The position numbers and the translations under genes were made by a program. A stretch of 64,000 bases of DNA from Lophium mytilinum (taxonomy: Eukaryota > Ascomycota > Dothideomycetes > Mytilinidiales > Mytilinidiaceae), in the NCBI GenBank assembly GCA_010093605.1, contig MU004187.1:1248018-1312017 (forward strand), given 5' to 3'. Shown in pieces: positions 53,719 through 64,000 of the stretch. Positions within the stretch are counted from its first letter, which is position 1. Every line of letters starts with the position of its first letter. The notes below the pieces were generated by a model. That model was not told the origin of the DNA. It made no database searches and saw only the letters and a program-made list of their open reading frames with translations.

Positions 53719-55234
53719 CAACCTATGGCTAAGGTTGTTTCTCCTTGTTAATAAGTGCCTAGTCTTATATTGTTAAATTATAGTGGAATTCCATCGCAGA
53801 ACTACTATTCCCGGAGTTTCCTCCACTTAATGCTTAGAATTCTAACCCGGCATGGACTCGCACCGCCGTTCCTACCGCCAACTAAATTATTTATATTGAA
53901 TTAATACCTCTCTCTTAGTCTATAGCCCTCGGGCTCCTCCGCGGTTCGCCGGAACTTATCAAGCGTTGGTGTAGAAACCAACATACCTACTCTCAACAGC
54001 GTGGAGTACAACGGGACGGATGGCATTGTATAAAAGAAAGAAGCGCCCGACTCGGAACCAACAAGCAATTGGGAGACGGCAGCGAATCTTAAACTTGCCG
54101 CTATTATAGGAATCTTCAAGGATGCATCTAATAAAGATCTAGTTGGGTTAATAGATGAGTGGTATGTTAATTCGTGCGCAATATTAACCCAAATTTCCTT
54201 TCGGGCTTATGGGTTAACTCTTTAACAAAGGGTTTATTTAATCTATTTATACTTCTTTAGTTGAATTAGTTAGATATACTGGCGCTTCCGACAGTCGCAG
54301 ATCAACAAGAACAATCTTATTCCGCTCCTGCAAGCACTCCCTTGCCGCCCTCAAATTATAAAAACAGCAATTCGACTAATCCGCTCTAAGTTTATTATTC
54401 TAACCTCCTCCATCGGCCCAGCACCACGTGGAAAAGAATTGTCAGTAACTACAATAGTATCGGTGGACCCCGCTCCAAACTACCTCTTATTTCCTGGACC
54501 TTCTACTGTATATGAGCGGGTATTAGCTAAGTTTACATCCAGCGTTCCAGATATATATGTGCATCTCCTTGCAGGGGTGTTGTTATCTATTCTAGGGCTG
54601 GCTCTAGTCGTACCTCTTGCGCTCAATGGGTTGATCCAACACCTCCACCTCCTGAACCATAGTTGGCAAGTAACGCGATCCGCGTGGCCACTAAGGGCTC
54701 AGAGCCGCGACAGCATGCCGCTGGTCTGCAGTGACTGCCTATCACCAAAGACTGCCCTGGGTCTGAAGGAGGAAGACCCTAGTCGCCCATTTGTGGCAAT
54801 GAGGTGTTCCAACTGTATGCCCGCCAGCTTCCCATCACTTCCGTCATCCCGTCCGGTTCCGCCAACCCGTCCGGCTCTGCCAACCCGTCCGGCTCATTCT
54901 TTGTCAGAATTTCATATAGACTCGCTTCAGTACCGTGAAAGGTATTCTAGTAAATTATGAATAATGATCAAACAACAACCAAAACAAGGTTAAAAGCTCT
55001 CCGATCCACTTTAGATGGTGCTAGCAAACTACCCCTCCATCTCCAACAAAGCCCGCCAGTGCCCTCCCCACATGCTCCGCAGCCTCTTTCCAAGATCCAA
55101 ACATCAACACCAAGACACGATTCAGCCTCGTTCCCCACTAGCGCTGACGTCGATCCACCGCAGGCAAACCACCTGACCACACGCCAACCCCCAATCAGGT
55201 ACCAACAAGCATTCTTGGCAACCTCACCTCACGT
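53719..55234. other. AT-rich, repeat-like island, 1.5 kb
   Basis: From about 53720 to 54440 the sequence is markedly AT-rich with many TAA/TTA triplets and stops in all frames, the look of repeat-induced point mutation or old transposon debris. The 54439-54960 frame (plus) has one hydrophobic stretch and two CxxC pairs but no ATG. At 54845-54900 the unit CCAACCCGTCCGGCTCTG is repeated. No gene is called. Confidence 0.5.
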
Positions 55235-55244
55235 TATATATAAA
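55235..55244 (+). promoter_or_regulatory. TATA box of the Gly-rich MGC gene
   Basis: TATATATAAA, 217 bases upstream of the ATG at 55461 and followed by a C/A-rich leader with few Gs, the usual look of a highly expressed fungal promoter. Confidence 0.55.
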
Positions 55245-55460
55245 GCCAGGTAATACACATCCCCGCGAGAACTTAAAACACCATATCAAACAAACCCAAC
55301 CAAATCTCCATTTCTATCCTTTCAACACACCAAAACCAACAATCATTTCCTTAAGCGATACACGCATCTATTCTCCACACGGATTCCCTTCCCCGAATCT
55401 CTGACTCGAGGGACTGGAACTGGATCAAAGTCGCGTGCTTTCCACGATTCTGGCATAGCG

Positions 55461-55679
55461 ATGGGCTGCTTCTCCTCCAAGCCCAGCTACGGCGGTGGAC
55501 GTGGACGGCGTCGCGGAGGTGATGGCGGGGCCGGGGGTGGAGGAGGGGGCTACTACTATGGCGGAGATGGCGGGGGTGGGGGACATCATCACGGCGGCGG
55601 GGGCGGGGGCGATGGGGGCGGGGGAGGGGATGGAGGAGGTGGAGGAGGAGGAGGGGATGGGGGTGGCGGGGGAGGGTGA
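55461..55679 (+). CDS. Small Gly-rich protein with N-terminal MGC lipidation motif
   Basis: 72 residues, single exon. The start MGCFSSKPSYGGG has Gly2 followed by Cys3 and Ser at positions 5 and 6, the classic pattern for N-myristoylation plus palmitoylation, so the protein is probably tethered to membranes. An RGRRRGGD stretch follows, then near-pure Gly/Asp with short Tyr (YYY) and His (HHH) runs. A TATA box and clean leader upstream support expression. Function unknown; the low-complexity tail makes homology uninformative. Confidence 0.6.
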   Translation: MGCFSSKPSYGGGRGRRRGGDGGAGGGGGGYYYGGDGGGGGHHHGGGGGGDGGGGGDGGGGGGGGDGGGGGG

Positions 55680-58600
55680 TGGAAGGGTACGGTTGGGGAG
55701 AATGCAGATGGGTGTCAGTGCTGGAGGGGATTAGGGAGGGGGCTTGTTCATTTGAGGACTTGGGAGTTAGGCGCTCTTTTGGGACTTTGACGAATGTTTG
55801 CGCTGGTTGCAATGCGGGATGGGCATGGGTGGGTTTTGTGTAGTGTGTCTATTTTCGATGGCTATCTACTTCAGATGGAAACGTGGGATTTGACCTCTAG
55901 ACGTGCCGAAATTTGAGCGCACTACGGCATAGTGTGCGTTGTGTGAGGTTGGTGTACAGTACGAAACCATAACTTTGGGCACATGGATCTGTCTCTGCTT
56001 GGCTTTAATGTTGCTTACTCAACACCACTGTAGGGGTTAGCCTGGCTGGTAAGCAGCTTATAAGTTAAGAGGCAGTCCAATCTACAATGCTTGAAGCTTG
56101 ACATCGCCCTTGGATCTTCGAAATCCTTAGGAAGCGCCCCAAGTAATGGCGAGCCAGTATGCCTAAAATGATGCCTGTCACTGTAAGCTCGAAAACCTAG
56201 GTCTACGGAGCTGGCTGCATAGCGTTGCTAAGAAAAGGAATGCCCTCAATATGAAGACATCGACCGGAACTGTCACCAGAGAAGATATATAGGATCATTA
56301 AAACACTAGGTAGTGCCAGTGATGCTCCTAAAGAGAGTTGCGAGGCCTAAAGGATGATAGCCAGAGAATCGCATCACGCTCGGCAACGTCTGATATATCT
56401 GCCGGAATTCCTAGTGAAACATATACATAGTAGTTGCGGATAAAGGCACTGTAGGGTCTCAAGCCAGGGGATGCCTGTGTCGCTCCTGATCCTAGAATGA
56501 CGAGATCGCACGACCTCTTGTATGGCCCTTGCGTGATAGCATTGCCAATGAATCTGGATGCGCTTAACGGGTATGAGGCATATTTGTTGCAATTCCCGGT
56601 GAATTGGTAGTACACGCCAAGCCGTACGAGTTGCGCCACAGCCAGAGCTTTTCACGGCTTGGGGAGCGATTCAGAAGAGACAAGATCAACGGGGCATTAA
56701 CAAAAAACGTTAAGAAGCTTGAAAGCCTGAAGAAAACGATAGAAGCTTAACTATACGGGGTCGCATCCGTGCGGCTTGAATGATAAGACCGGGATGACGG
56801 AACCCAAAAGACACGTGGAGGATCTCTGTCAGATTTAACCCAATCTTGAAAAGGTTAAATGACTTGGCTTTTGCGGGCAGGTGGCGGGGATCATGGTCAA
56901 GTGCCTGACTCGCACTAAGTTCGGATTCATTCTTTGAAGGCTCATCCCAGCTTCTGCACAGGCGCAATGTTGGGTCCTGCACGGCGAAACAGAATTTCGG
57001 TGCCCGTGTGTTCCCTGGTTTAGGGGGTAACATATTGCCTGTCAGCTATACAGGTTTCGTTAAAGCAATAAGAAATATTGCGAACAGGGAAGCAAGCAAG
57101 AACTAATATATAGATTGAGATTAGCGTTCTAGCCCGTTGCCAGAAACGATGCATTGACCAAAATACCTGCCTGGCGCAATATTAGCGGCTTATCTTCCAG
57201 AAGGTGTGTAGTCGGAGCATCATGACTCTATACAGAGAAAAAGAGCGGCTCCTCCACCCTTGGAGTCCCAAAAAGCACTGAAGTCCTGCCGGCAATTGCA
57301 ATATTGGGGTCAGCTCGACCGAACTAGGCCAGTATTGAAGTTCAGTAGGCATTGTTGCGCGCCCTATAGACGGATTAGTGGAAGGGCCGCGGGCGACACT
57401 GGATACTGCCTAGGGTGAACATATGCGGTCGGCGAGCACCAGGGTTGCCAGGTGACTCCATCAGTTGCTAAGGACCACTTTCTGAGTGGCTCCTGTAATG
57501 GTCTGGATCGACGAGGTGCAGCATCGGACTAGGCACGTAGCCAGCTAATCAGTCTGAAACTCACAGAGGCCTGTATGCGCTGTAGTGATGTGTAGGGGAT
57601 TGTTCCTGTCAGAGACAAGGTTGATATTGCGCCAGGACAAGGCGCGGACACGGAGCATAGCGATACCCTTACCAATCCATCTGGGGGCGTATTTGCATGT
57701 CTTGCCCGGGATTCGTGACGTCCCGAAGATCCGGAGTGCATCACGAGCTTGTAAATCGCATCAGGGTGCAGCTGGCGAACGAGACTCGCCACTTCACAGT
57801 AGGGTGTTCGTAATATAAAGTGCCGAGAGAAGCAGGACAAAGATAGGGCAACTACTTGCCTCTTTACGACACTACTCCGACATGCCAAAAGCACTCAAGA
57901 CGCGGACAGGCTAGGATTAGAAGGCCCCGCGGCATCGAATGAGGAGCACGAGAGAGGGCGCGCCGACGGGCAGAGATGAAGCTGGCGGCGGTTTCTTGTA
58001 GCAAAGAGCTCGCTGACGCCAGATGCGACCTGCCTGTTCGGCAGTTGTACGGGCCCTGGACGAGCTGTTACCTGCCGTTTTCGGCGAATATCACGACGTG
58101 CACTGAGGCCGGGCAGCGAAGTCGGAGTTAGACGGTCGCGGGCGCGATGCCTGCCTACGACGGGCCACCAGCACACCAACGACAGCTATCTGGAGTTTGC
58201 ATGAAGCAGACGGGCGATCGGCCGTGCGACCCAGGCGGCGGTGTCGAGGACGTTGAGATATGGCAGTGCGCGTTGCTTGCCGATCGGTCGACTGCATGCA
58301 CCGGGCACCACGCAACGGGCTAGACCTGCATCGCGATGATGACGAGGCGGCGAGGGGAGAGGCAGCGGGGCGTCGGGAGCGGCCAAGAAGGGCGCAGATG
58401 TTCGAGATGAGCAGCGGGCTGACGAGGCTGGCAGGGCCTGGGGGGTTTTCTAGAAGGCTGCCGCGTTGGGCAAAGGGTGGAGCAGTGGCGATATCAAGGC
58501 GGGGATCTGGGGACAGGCCTCCCTAGACGTGACTCGCGGGGGCGTCAGATGCAGATGGCAGATGGTGGCCTGGAGGTGATCTGTACGTAGGGGTCGTTTC

Positions 58601-59249
58601 TGGCGTATTCCGCGAGCGCTGAGGGAGGTTCGTGAGGCGTTGCGGCGACGCCAGGAGCACCGGCGCCAAGACGACTGGTCGCTCGTACCGGTGCAACGGC
58701 GTACGGAGTCTGCTTGCGCGAGGCCACGGGCCTGTCCATAAGTGATGGTGGTGATGCGGCTGCAGCGATCATCGGCATCGTGAAGCTCTAGAGCCTGGCT
58801 GCGACGACGCGGGCCTTTGCAACCACCGGGACCCCCTGGGATGGACGGGGTGAGCGGTGCAGTGGTGAGGGTCCGCGGACGCCAGCAACGGCGGAACCGT
58901 TGGAAGTGAGTCGGGAGTGTGGCCGGTGGAGATTCCAGGGCGGACCGGGGCGCAGCTGATTGGCTTCGGTTTGCGTTTCAGATGGGGTTCGATCGGCGGG
59001 AGACGGTGCCAGAATGCTGCCAGCCGTGTCCCAGCAATCTACGGTACCTTCGATGTACACCTGCACCTCATTCGTGGAAGCTTTCCGAGCTTCACACCTT
59101 CTTGCGCCAAGGCTGGGAGAGGTGCTCTCGGGGCGTCGTCTCGTTGTAGTTCGGGTGAGAGAGCGACCCGCCGTGACGGAGCAGCTGGTCGGCATCGATC
59201 ACGCACCTGGCAGTCTCAGCCGTGGCGCTGCGTCGCGGCACAGGCCCGC

Positions 59250-59281
59250 AAGCCTCCAAGCCTCCAAGCCTCCAAGCCTCC
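59250..59281. repeat. 8-bp tandem repeat
   Basis: Four exact copies of AAGCCTCC. Confidence 0.85.
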
Positions 59282-60276
59282 GCCTGCTCCTCCAATCCTC
59301 GCGGCCGGCTTCGGCGAGAGCGTGAGATTCGGGCTGCGGGCTGCCCACGACCCCTGTAGCCAATCACAGCGGCTTTGCGTCCTTCTCGAAGCAATCCCAT
59401 TCCCTTCCCTCGAGCATCGCACGCGCTAGCCGTAAGCCTCGAGCGCAGTGTGCATCCCATCTTGTCCATCCTATCCATCCCAAGAGCCCCGGCCTAGCAC
59501 TGCTGCACCTCTCGCGCCTCGACACCACTCCACCTCCACCTCTACCTCCACTTCCACCCAACTCCATCTCCTCCTCCACCACCCTCCCGGCCCTTTCTTC
59601 CCCGCCCAAGCCTCTCTCCCGCCGTGACTGGGTGCGTCCCGATGCTGCTCGCGAAGCATCGAATCCTGCGCGTGCGCGAGTTGCGACACTGACGCTTTTG
59701 CCCACTCCAACCAACCCCTGCGTCGAGCCCTGCACCGCAAAGGGCCAGCTACCTCACCGAAGAAGGTCTGAACCGTCGACGCACTCTCCTCCCGAATCCG
59801 ACCTCAGCGAGAGTCTGCTGCTGTGTTCCGCGCGCAGCTTGGACCGCCCACCGCCGACCGCGAGTCCGTCTGCGTCTTTGTCTCAAGCGCATCGCACTCC
59901 GCCGCCCTACCGTCTTGTCTTTAATCGCCTGCTTTCGCCCGCGCCTGCTCCTAGAAGTGCTGGCCGTGTCGCCCTGCCCGTGCCAATTGCTCGCTGTGCC
60001 GTTTGGTCGCTGTTGTCTGTAGTCCAGCCTGTCGCCGCTTCAGACTGCCTCGCGGACCACCACGCGCTCTCGTGCTCCTTCGCGCCTGCGAACGATCCCC
60101 TTGTTTGCTCTTCTACGTCGCCGCTGCTAGGCCCGCCGTTGGTCGAACAAACCTCCGCTTCGACTTGGTGTTTCTCCTCCATTGGCGTAATCCCCGTGCG
60201 CCTCTCCAACGCGACCTACATTCTCTCGAGCACCTATCACTAAGCCGCGCGACCTCTCCTACCCATCCTTTCCACC

Positions 60277-60283
60277 TATAAAT
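60277..60283 (+). promoter_or_regulatory. Possible TATA box of the phosphodiesterase gene
   Basis: TATAAAT, 113-119 bases upstream of the ATG at 60396, at the end of a long C/T-rich tract. Confidence 0.4.
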
Positions 60284-60395
60284 CCGTCCTCAGCCCTACG
60301 GAACCTCCCCATTTTGCCTGGACCCCGCGATCCTCCCCTCAGCGCGGGAGACGGAAAGCCGAGCGCCAGCGTTACTGGTTGCAAGGTCACAAAAC

Positions 60396-63300
60396 ATGGA
60401 ACATGGCGCATGCAATGTCATCTACATTGATAGGCGGGCAAATGACGAACATGTGCGGAGAGACTCCCTCTCCAATTCGCTTGCGACCAGGACAAGCACA
60501 GGGAGCTACTCGCCCGGCTACTTCAGCATGGGCAAATCGCCCCCTCCAGAGATCAGTGCGAATGTCGAAGCCATAATGTCCACTTTCAACCAAGGTATGC
60601 TGCTTGAACCCGCAATGCGGGTACCGACATGATCTGCCATGTATGCCACGGATGTCATGTCCGCTAACCAGATATGCAGTACATATTTGCGGGTCCGGCG
60701 CCAGTTGTCTTACCAAGATCTCAGACCTACAGAACACCTATTCCGACATCCCGACCATTGTCCTGATCGACGTACCCTATGACGAGGAACAACGGCAGAG
60801 GCGGCTGTCGAGAGATCCGCGCGCCGCTTCTCCCACATCAACCCGCGCCGTGAACGTAGACGGGAACAATCTGGATGATCTCTACGGAATGCACCTGCTT
60901 GTTCACATTTCTTCCGAAATCCAATCCCGGAATGTGTCGAAACTCGTTATTCCAGTGGTAGTCTTGAGTGGCTTGGATCGCGACTGGGCTTCCACAAATC
61001 TACCGTCACCAAGCGTACACGGATCACAAGTCCTGACAGATACAGTACGACTTGTGCGATATCTAGATGCTGGCGCCGTTGATGTCTTGTCGAGTCCATT
61101 ATCCAAAGACCATGTCCAAGGGTTAGCCGTCCACGCCTACCGAGTGCACAAAGAGGTTTCAAAAGAGGAATACGGGTTTTTGACCTCCAAAAAGAATCGA
61201 AAGCTATCATGGGTCGGTGTCGACGACGAAAAACCATACGCCTATTTACGTGAAGCCATGGTCTCGAATCTGATGAGCCGCATCTGCAACCCTGAAGCTG
61301 CCGGAGACTCGATTGATCCAAAGTGAGTGCCCCTTATAAATTTACATACCCGTGACCACTAACAATTCTTAGGGACTTTTACGTAGAACCCGAACGGAAA
61401 GTCTACGTAGCTGAAGCTATCGGGTCATGGAGTTTCTCTGCGCATGAATTCACAGACGACGAGTTGCTGTATGGTGCACTACTAATGCTGCAGCACGCGC
61501 TTCAAATGCCTGAACTAGAAAGTTGGAGAATGCCCGAAGGTGAGATCACGTGAAACTCCCAATATCCCACGGTCTCTAACCATGCTCTTAGATGACTTGA
61601 TGGTTTTCCTCATGGCCAGTCGCATCGCGTACAACGAGTTTGTCCTGTATCACAATTTCCGACATGTCACAGATGTCCTCCAAGCGCTATTCTACTTTCT
61701 CGTTCGAATCGGCACATTACCAGAATACGCCATGGGAAGTCCGCATCCTGGGAAATTCGAGAAACCAGCAATCGCAAACCTTCTCAAGCCATTCGACGCT
61801 TTGACCCTTCTTATCTCGGCCATAGGCCACGATGTAGGGCACCCCGGCGTCAACAATGCATTCCTGGTGGCTCTCAATGCACCCTTAGCTCAACTGTACA
61901 ACGATCGATCTGTTCTGGAGTCCTTCCATTGCGCGGCATACTCGCAAATACTGCGACGTTACTGGCCTGTTGCATTCTCCGACATGACCATGCGAAAGTT
62001 GATGATCAACAGTATTCTGGCCACCGACATGGGGCTCCATTTCAAGTACATGACTGATCTTGGACATGTACAAGAGAAGCTGGCTCATAATGCTGGGGGC
62101 ATGGATGGATGGAGCCCTAAAATTCAGGAAGAGTACAAGGACTTGACTTGTGGGTTGCTTATCAAGTGTGCGGATATCAGCAATGTCGTGAGTACTTTCT
62201 ATTCAAACTGGTGGTGCAGATGACTTACAGTATGCCAGGCAAGGAAGTTCAACGTTGCGGCTCGCTGGGCAAGTGTTCTTACGGATGAGTTCAGCAACCA
62301 AGGCACTATGGAGCAGGAACTCGACATGCCGTCCTGCCTCTTTGGTGGACCACCTGTACTTAACAACCTCACCAAGATGGCCGAGTCCTAGATCGGCTTT
62401 ATGAACATCTTCGCTCGGCCGCTGTTCGAAGCTGTCGCTGACATCCTACCAGCAATGCAATTCAGTGTTGATGAGATTCTCGCCAACAAAGCCATATGGG
62501 AGGCCAAGATTGAAGAAGAGAAGGAGAGGTTGAGAAGAAAGCCTACTATAAATTTGGGGCTTATGGCGCCTGGGTATGTCACAGATCCGACACCGAGCCC
62601 GTTTTCGGGAGGGCCAGTGAAATCCTATCTACACTCAGACTCGTTACCTGCGGCAAGAATCGACGCCACTCAAAGAATGGCCCTGTCTGATGACTCGAAT
62701 AGACGCTCATCGAGCGGCTCACATACACAATATGCAACTCCCCCGTCTGGACCAGAAAGAGGCTCTCGGCGTTCTTCGGCCGCCGGAATTCCGAGCCCCC
62801 TCCATTTGAGCTCTGCTGAAAATCAAAGCCATTCTAGGCGTGGGAGTGGCGATGCGAGTGTGACCGCGATACTAGTCACCCAGACGCCAACACCCCCTGG
62901 AATTGAGAAACCAAAAGATGCTCCTTCTGGAACTCCTGCTCGCTCTGCGTCCCCAGCTAAGCGTGTCAACACCAAAACAAAGAAGTCGCCCCCAAAGTCA
63001 ACAAACAAGTCGAGCAACGATGGTGAGAAGGAAGGCGCGCGACCAGTCACAGCACCATCGTCGTCGCGTCGCAGCCAGGGTAAGAAAAAGAACCTGAGCT
63101 CATACCCGCCCTACACTTCATCAAGACCTCTAGCCATAGGCCCTGACTTTGATTCAGCAACGAACGTCTTCCCCATCAGTAAATCACCATCCCAGCGACA
63201 CTCGGAACTCGACTTAAGTCATGGGCATAATGGGAATCTGGACGGCTCTCGGGTGCGCGATTGGGATTCAAGCAAGCTCACTGACGACAGCTCGATCTCA

Positions 63301-63636
63301 CGACACGACGGGGAGGGCGACATGAGCTGGTGGCGACAAATGAGCACCCGGCGACGTCCTCGGGACGTAAAGCTGTCAAACGAGGAACCCCTGAGCCCGA
63401 ACAAGGAAATCTACCTCGCACCCTCCACGTCAAACACAAACTCTGGTTACTCAGCTTCTTCGACAAGTCCCACGCAAGATCGAAACAAAACCCCGAAATG
63501 GAGTCGAATATTCAGACGAAAAACCAAGACTCCAAGTGACAAGGGTAGGGAGTACGCTAGCGCTCCTGACAGCACCTTGACGCTAACTGTTCCGCCAACG
63601 AGCAATCCTAATGGTGGATCCAGCAACATACACTGA
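60396..63636 (+). CDS. High-affinity 3',5'-cyclic-AMP phosphodiesterase, interrupted by an in-frame TAG
   Basis: Class I cyclic nucleotide phosphodiesterase (PDE2/PdeH type), hydrolysing cAMP to AMP and damping PKA signalling. Exons are 60396-60594, 60680-61322, 61373-61539, 61592-62187 and 62239-63636 (introns 50-85 bases), 1001 codons. The N-terminal part (MEHGACNVIYID..., VHICGSGASCL, VDVLSSPLSKDHVQGL) is response-regulator-like. Catalytic HD domain: HNFRHVTDV (His357), IGHDVGHPGVNN (His416, Asp417), HCAAYSQILRRYWP, KCADISNV (Asp531). Codon 586 (62389-62391) is TAG, where the family has CAG for the invariant Gln in xSQIGFM. The frame then continues IGFMNIFARPLFEAVADILP and 400 more residues of Ser-rich tail. 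Stopping there gives 585 residues without the last catalytic helices. Pseudogene, sequencing error, readthrough and RNA editing are all possible. Confidence 0.9.
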
Positions 63637-64000
63637 AACTGCTGCAAGCGAATTGGATATCTCCCCCTTCGGTTACACCACCGTTATTTCCGGTGCTAAA
63701 ACGGAAAGTCTAGATCAATTGAGTAGGCCTGCGAGTCGAGACCTGGCGCTGTTACTGATATTCGCAATGCTCCTGGAGCGGCTGAGGATGTTTTCACGCT
63801 CGAATCACAGAGGAGAGGTGTCCTCCGCCGTGTTCGCAAAGATTAGACGAAATGCGACTATACAGCTCGGACGACCGTACTCGAAGTATTTGGCGCAGAA
63901 TTACGAGAATTTGTATTTTTGGTTTTCAAAAGGCGTATTATGGTTTTGGAGCGCTTCAAGTTTGGTCTGGATCAGCATCGCACCCGCCGGATGTTGCTTG
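63637..64000. other. 3' flank of the phosphodiesterase gene to window edge
   Basis: No start or recognisable product seen in the remaining 364 bases. Confidence 0.6.

Larger units (their letters stand above)
55680..60395. other. Gene-poor stretch, 4.7 kb
   Basis: No open frame between 55.7 and 59.5 kb shows a recognisable domain. A minus-strand frame at 56328-56639 (103 codons) is the most protein-like but has no motif. GC rises sharply from about 57.9 kb. From about 59.4 to 60.4 kb the plus strand is strongly C/T-rich, and the 203-codon frame there (59632-60243) reads as low-complexity leader, probably promoter or 5' untranslated region of the phosphodiesterase gene. Confidence 0.5.

Noticed and set aside
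53840-53890. tRNA-like T-arm (GGTGCGAGTCC on the minus strand).
   Set aside because: The surrounding sequence does not fold into acceptor, D and anticodon arms; only a CGGC/GCCG hairpin is visible.
59632-60243. 203-codon plus-strand open frame.
   Set aside because: Pro/Ser/Ala/Leu-rich, typical of a C/T-rich untranslated tract. It lacks domains and ends just before a TATA-like element and the phosphodiesterase start.
62353-62391. A GT..AG pair in the phosphodiesterase (GTACTT..TCCTAG) would remove the internal TAG in frame.
   Set aside because: The segment is only 36 bases, shorter than any other intron here, and would delete conserved catalytic residues (LTKMAES). The nonsense-codon reading is preferred.

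Overview
This window is nuclear DNA from a filamentous ascomycete (Pezizomycotina). Most protein genes are split by short introns (mainly 42-115 bases) with GT..AG ends and CTAAC/CTAAT-like branch sites. The families present (LaeA-like methyltransferases, WSC proteins, PTH11-type rhodopsin-domain proteins, UstYa-type oxidases, Pbs2 MAPKK) are typical of that group. A Dothideomycete is my best guess, but the sequence alone does not prove it. No rRNA, tRNA or CRISPR array could be supported. Exon maps were built by hand from splice signals, reading frame and family conservation.

Layout. 1-3.1 kb: 3' part of the RNA polymerase III largest subunit. 3.7-6.8 kb: GPR1/FUN34-type membrane protein and a DszC/acyl-CoA-dehydrogenase-fold flavoenzyme. 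7.4-11 kb: a very intron-rich LaeA-like methyltransferase and a CCC1/VIT1-type metal transporter. 12.8-14.4 kb: secreted protein with two WSC domains. 15.2-17.2 kb: unknown low-complexity protein. 18.3-20.9 kb: PRPP synthetase and a GST-like protein, head to head. 21.4-22.7 kb: seven-helix rhodopsin-domain protein. 23.6-29.3 kb: two UstYa-family (DUF3328) oxidase genes, an aldehyde dehydrogenase and a small secreted protein with three 24-residue repeats. 29.7-31.4 kb: AP-1 mu adaptin. 31.7-35 kb: frameshifted phosphotransferase-like gene, SAM methyltransferase, and Trp-rich probable GPI protein. 36.7-42.2 kb: weak small ORFs, a 304-bp TA-flanked MITE and a 1106-residue repeat-rich protein. 43.8-49.1 kb: Pbs2-type MAP kinase kinase and an auxin-efflux-carrier-like transporter, head to head. 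50-53 kb: choline kinase. 53-60 kb: gene-poor stretch with an AT-rich island and a Gly-rich MGC-start protein. 60.4-63.6 kb: cAMP phosphodiesterase.

Two observations stand out. First, the 23.6-29.3 kb block has the parts expected of a UstYa-dependent (dikaritin-like) ribosomal peptide pathway: two oxidases, each with two HxxHC motifs, an aldehyde dehydrogenase, and a signal-peptide protein whose repeated heptad VGNSWHE is invariant in protein while its codons differ only silently. Its repeats lack the usual Lys-Arg cleavage sites, so if real it would be an unusual member. Second, the phosphodiesterase carries an in-frame TAG exactly where the family has its invariant nucleotide-binding glutamine (CAG), with the frame fully open on both sides.

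The rest is a mix of housekeeping genes (Pol III, PRPP synthetase, AP-1, choline kinase, Pbs2, PDE) and an accessory-looking stretch (about 20.9-38.4 kb) rich in secreted or membrane proteins, tailoring enzymes and a broken gene.
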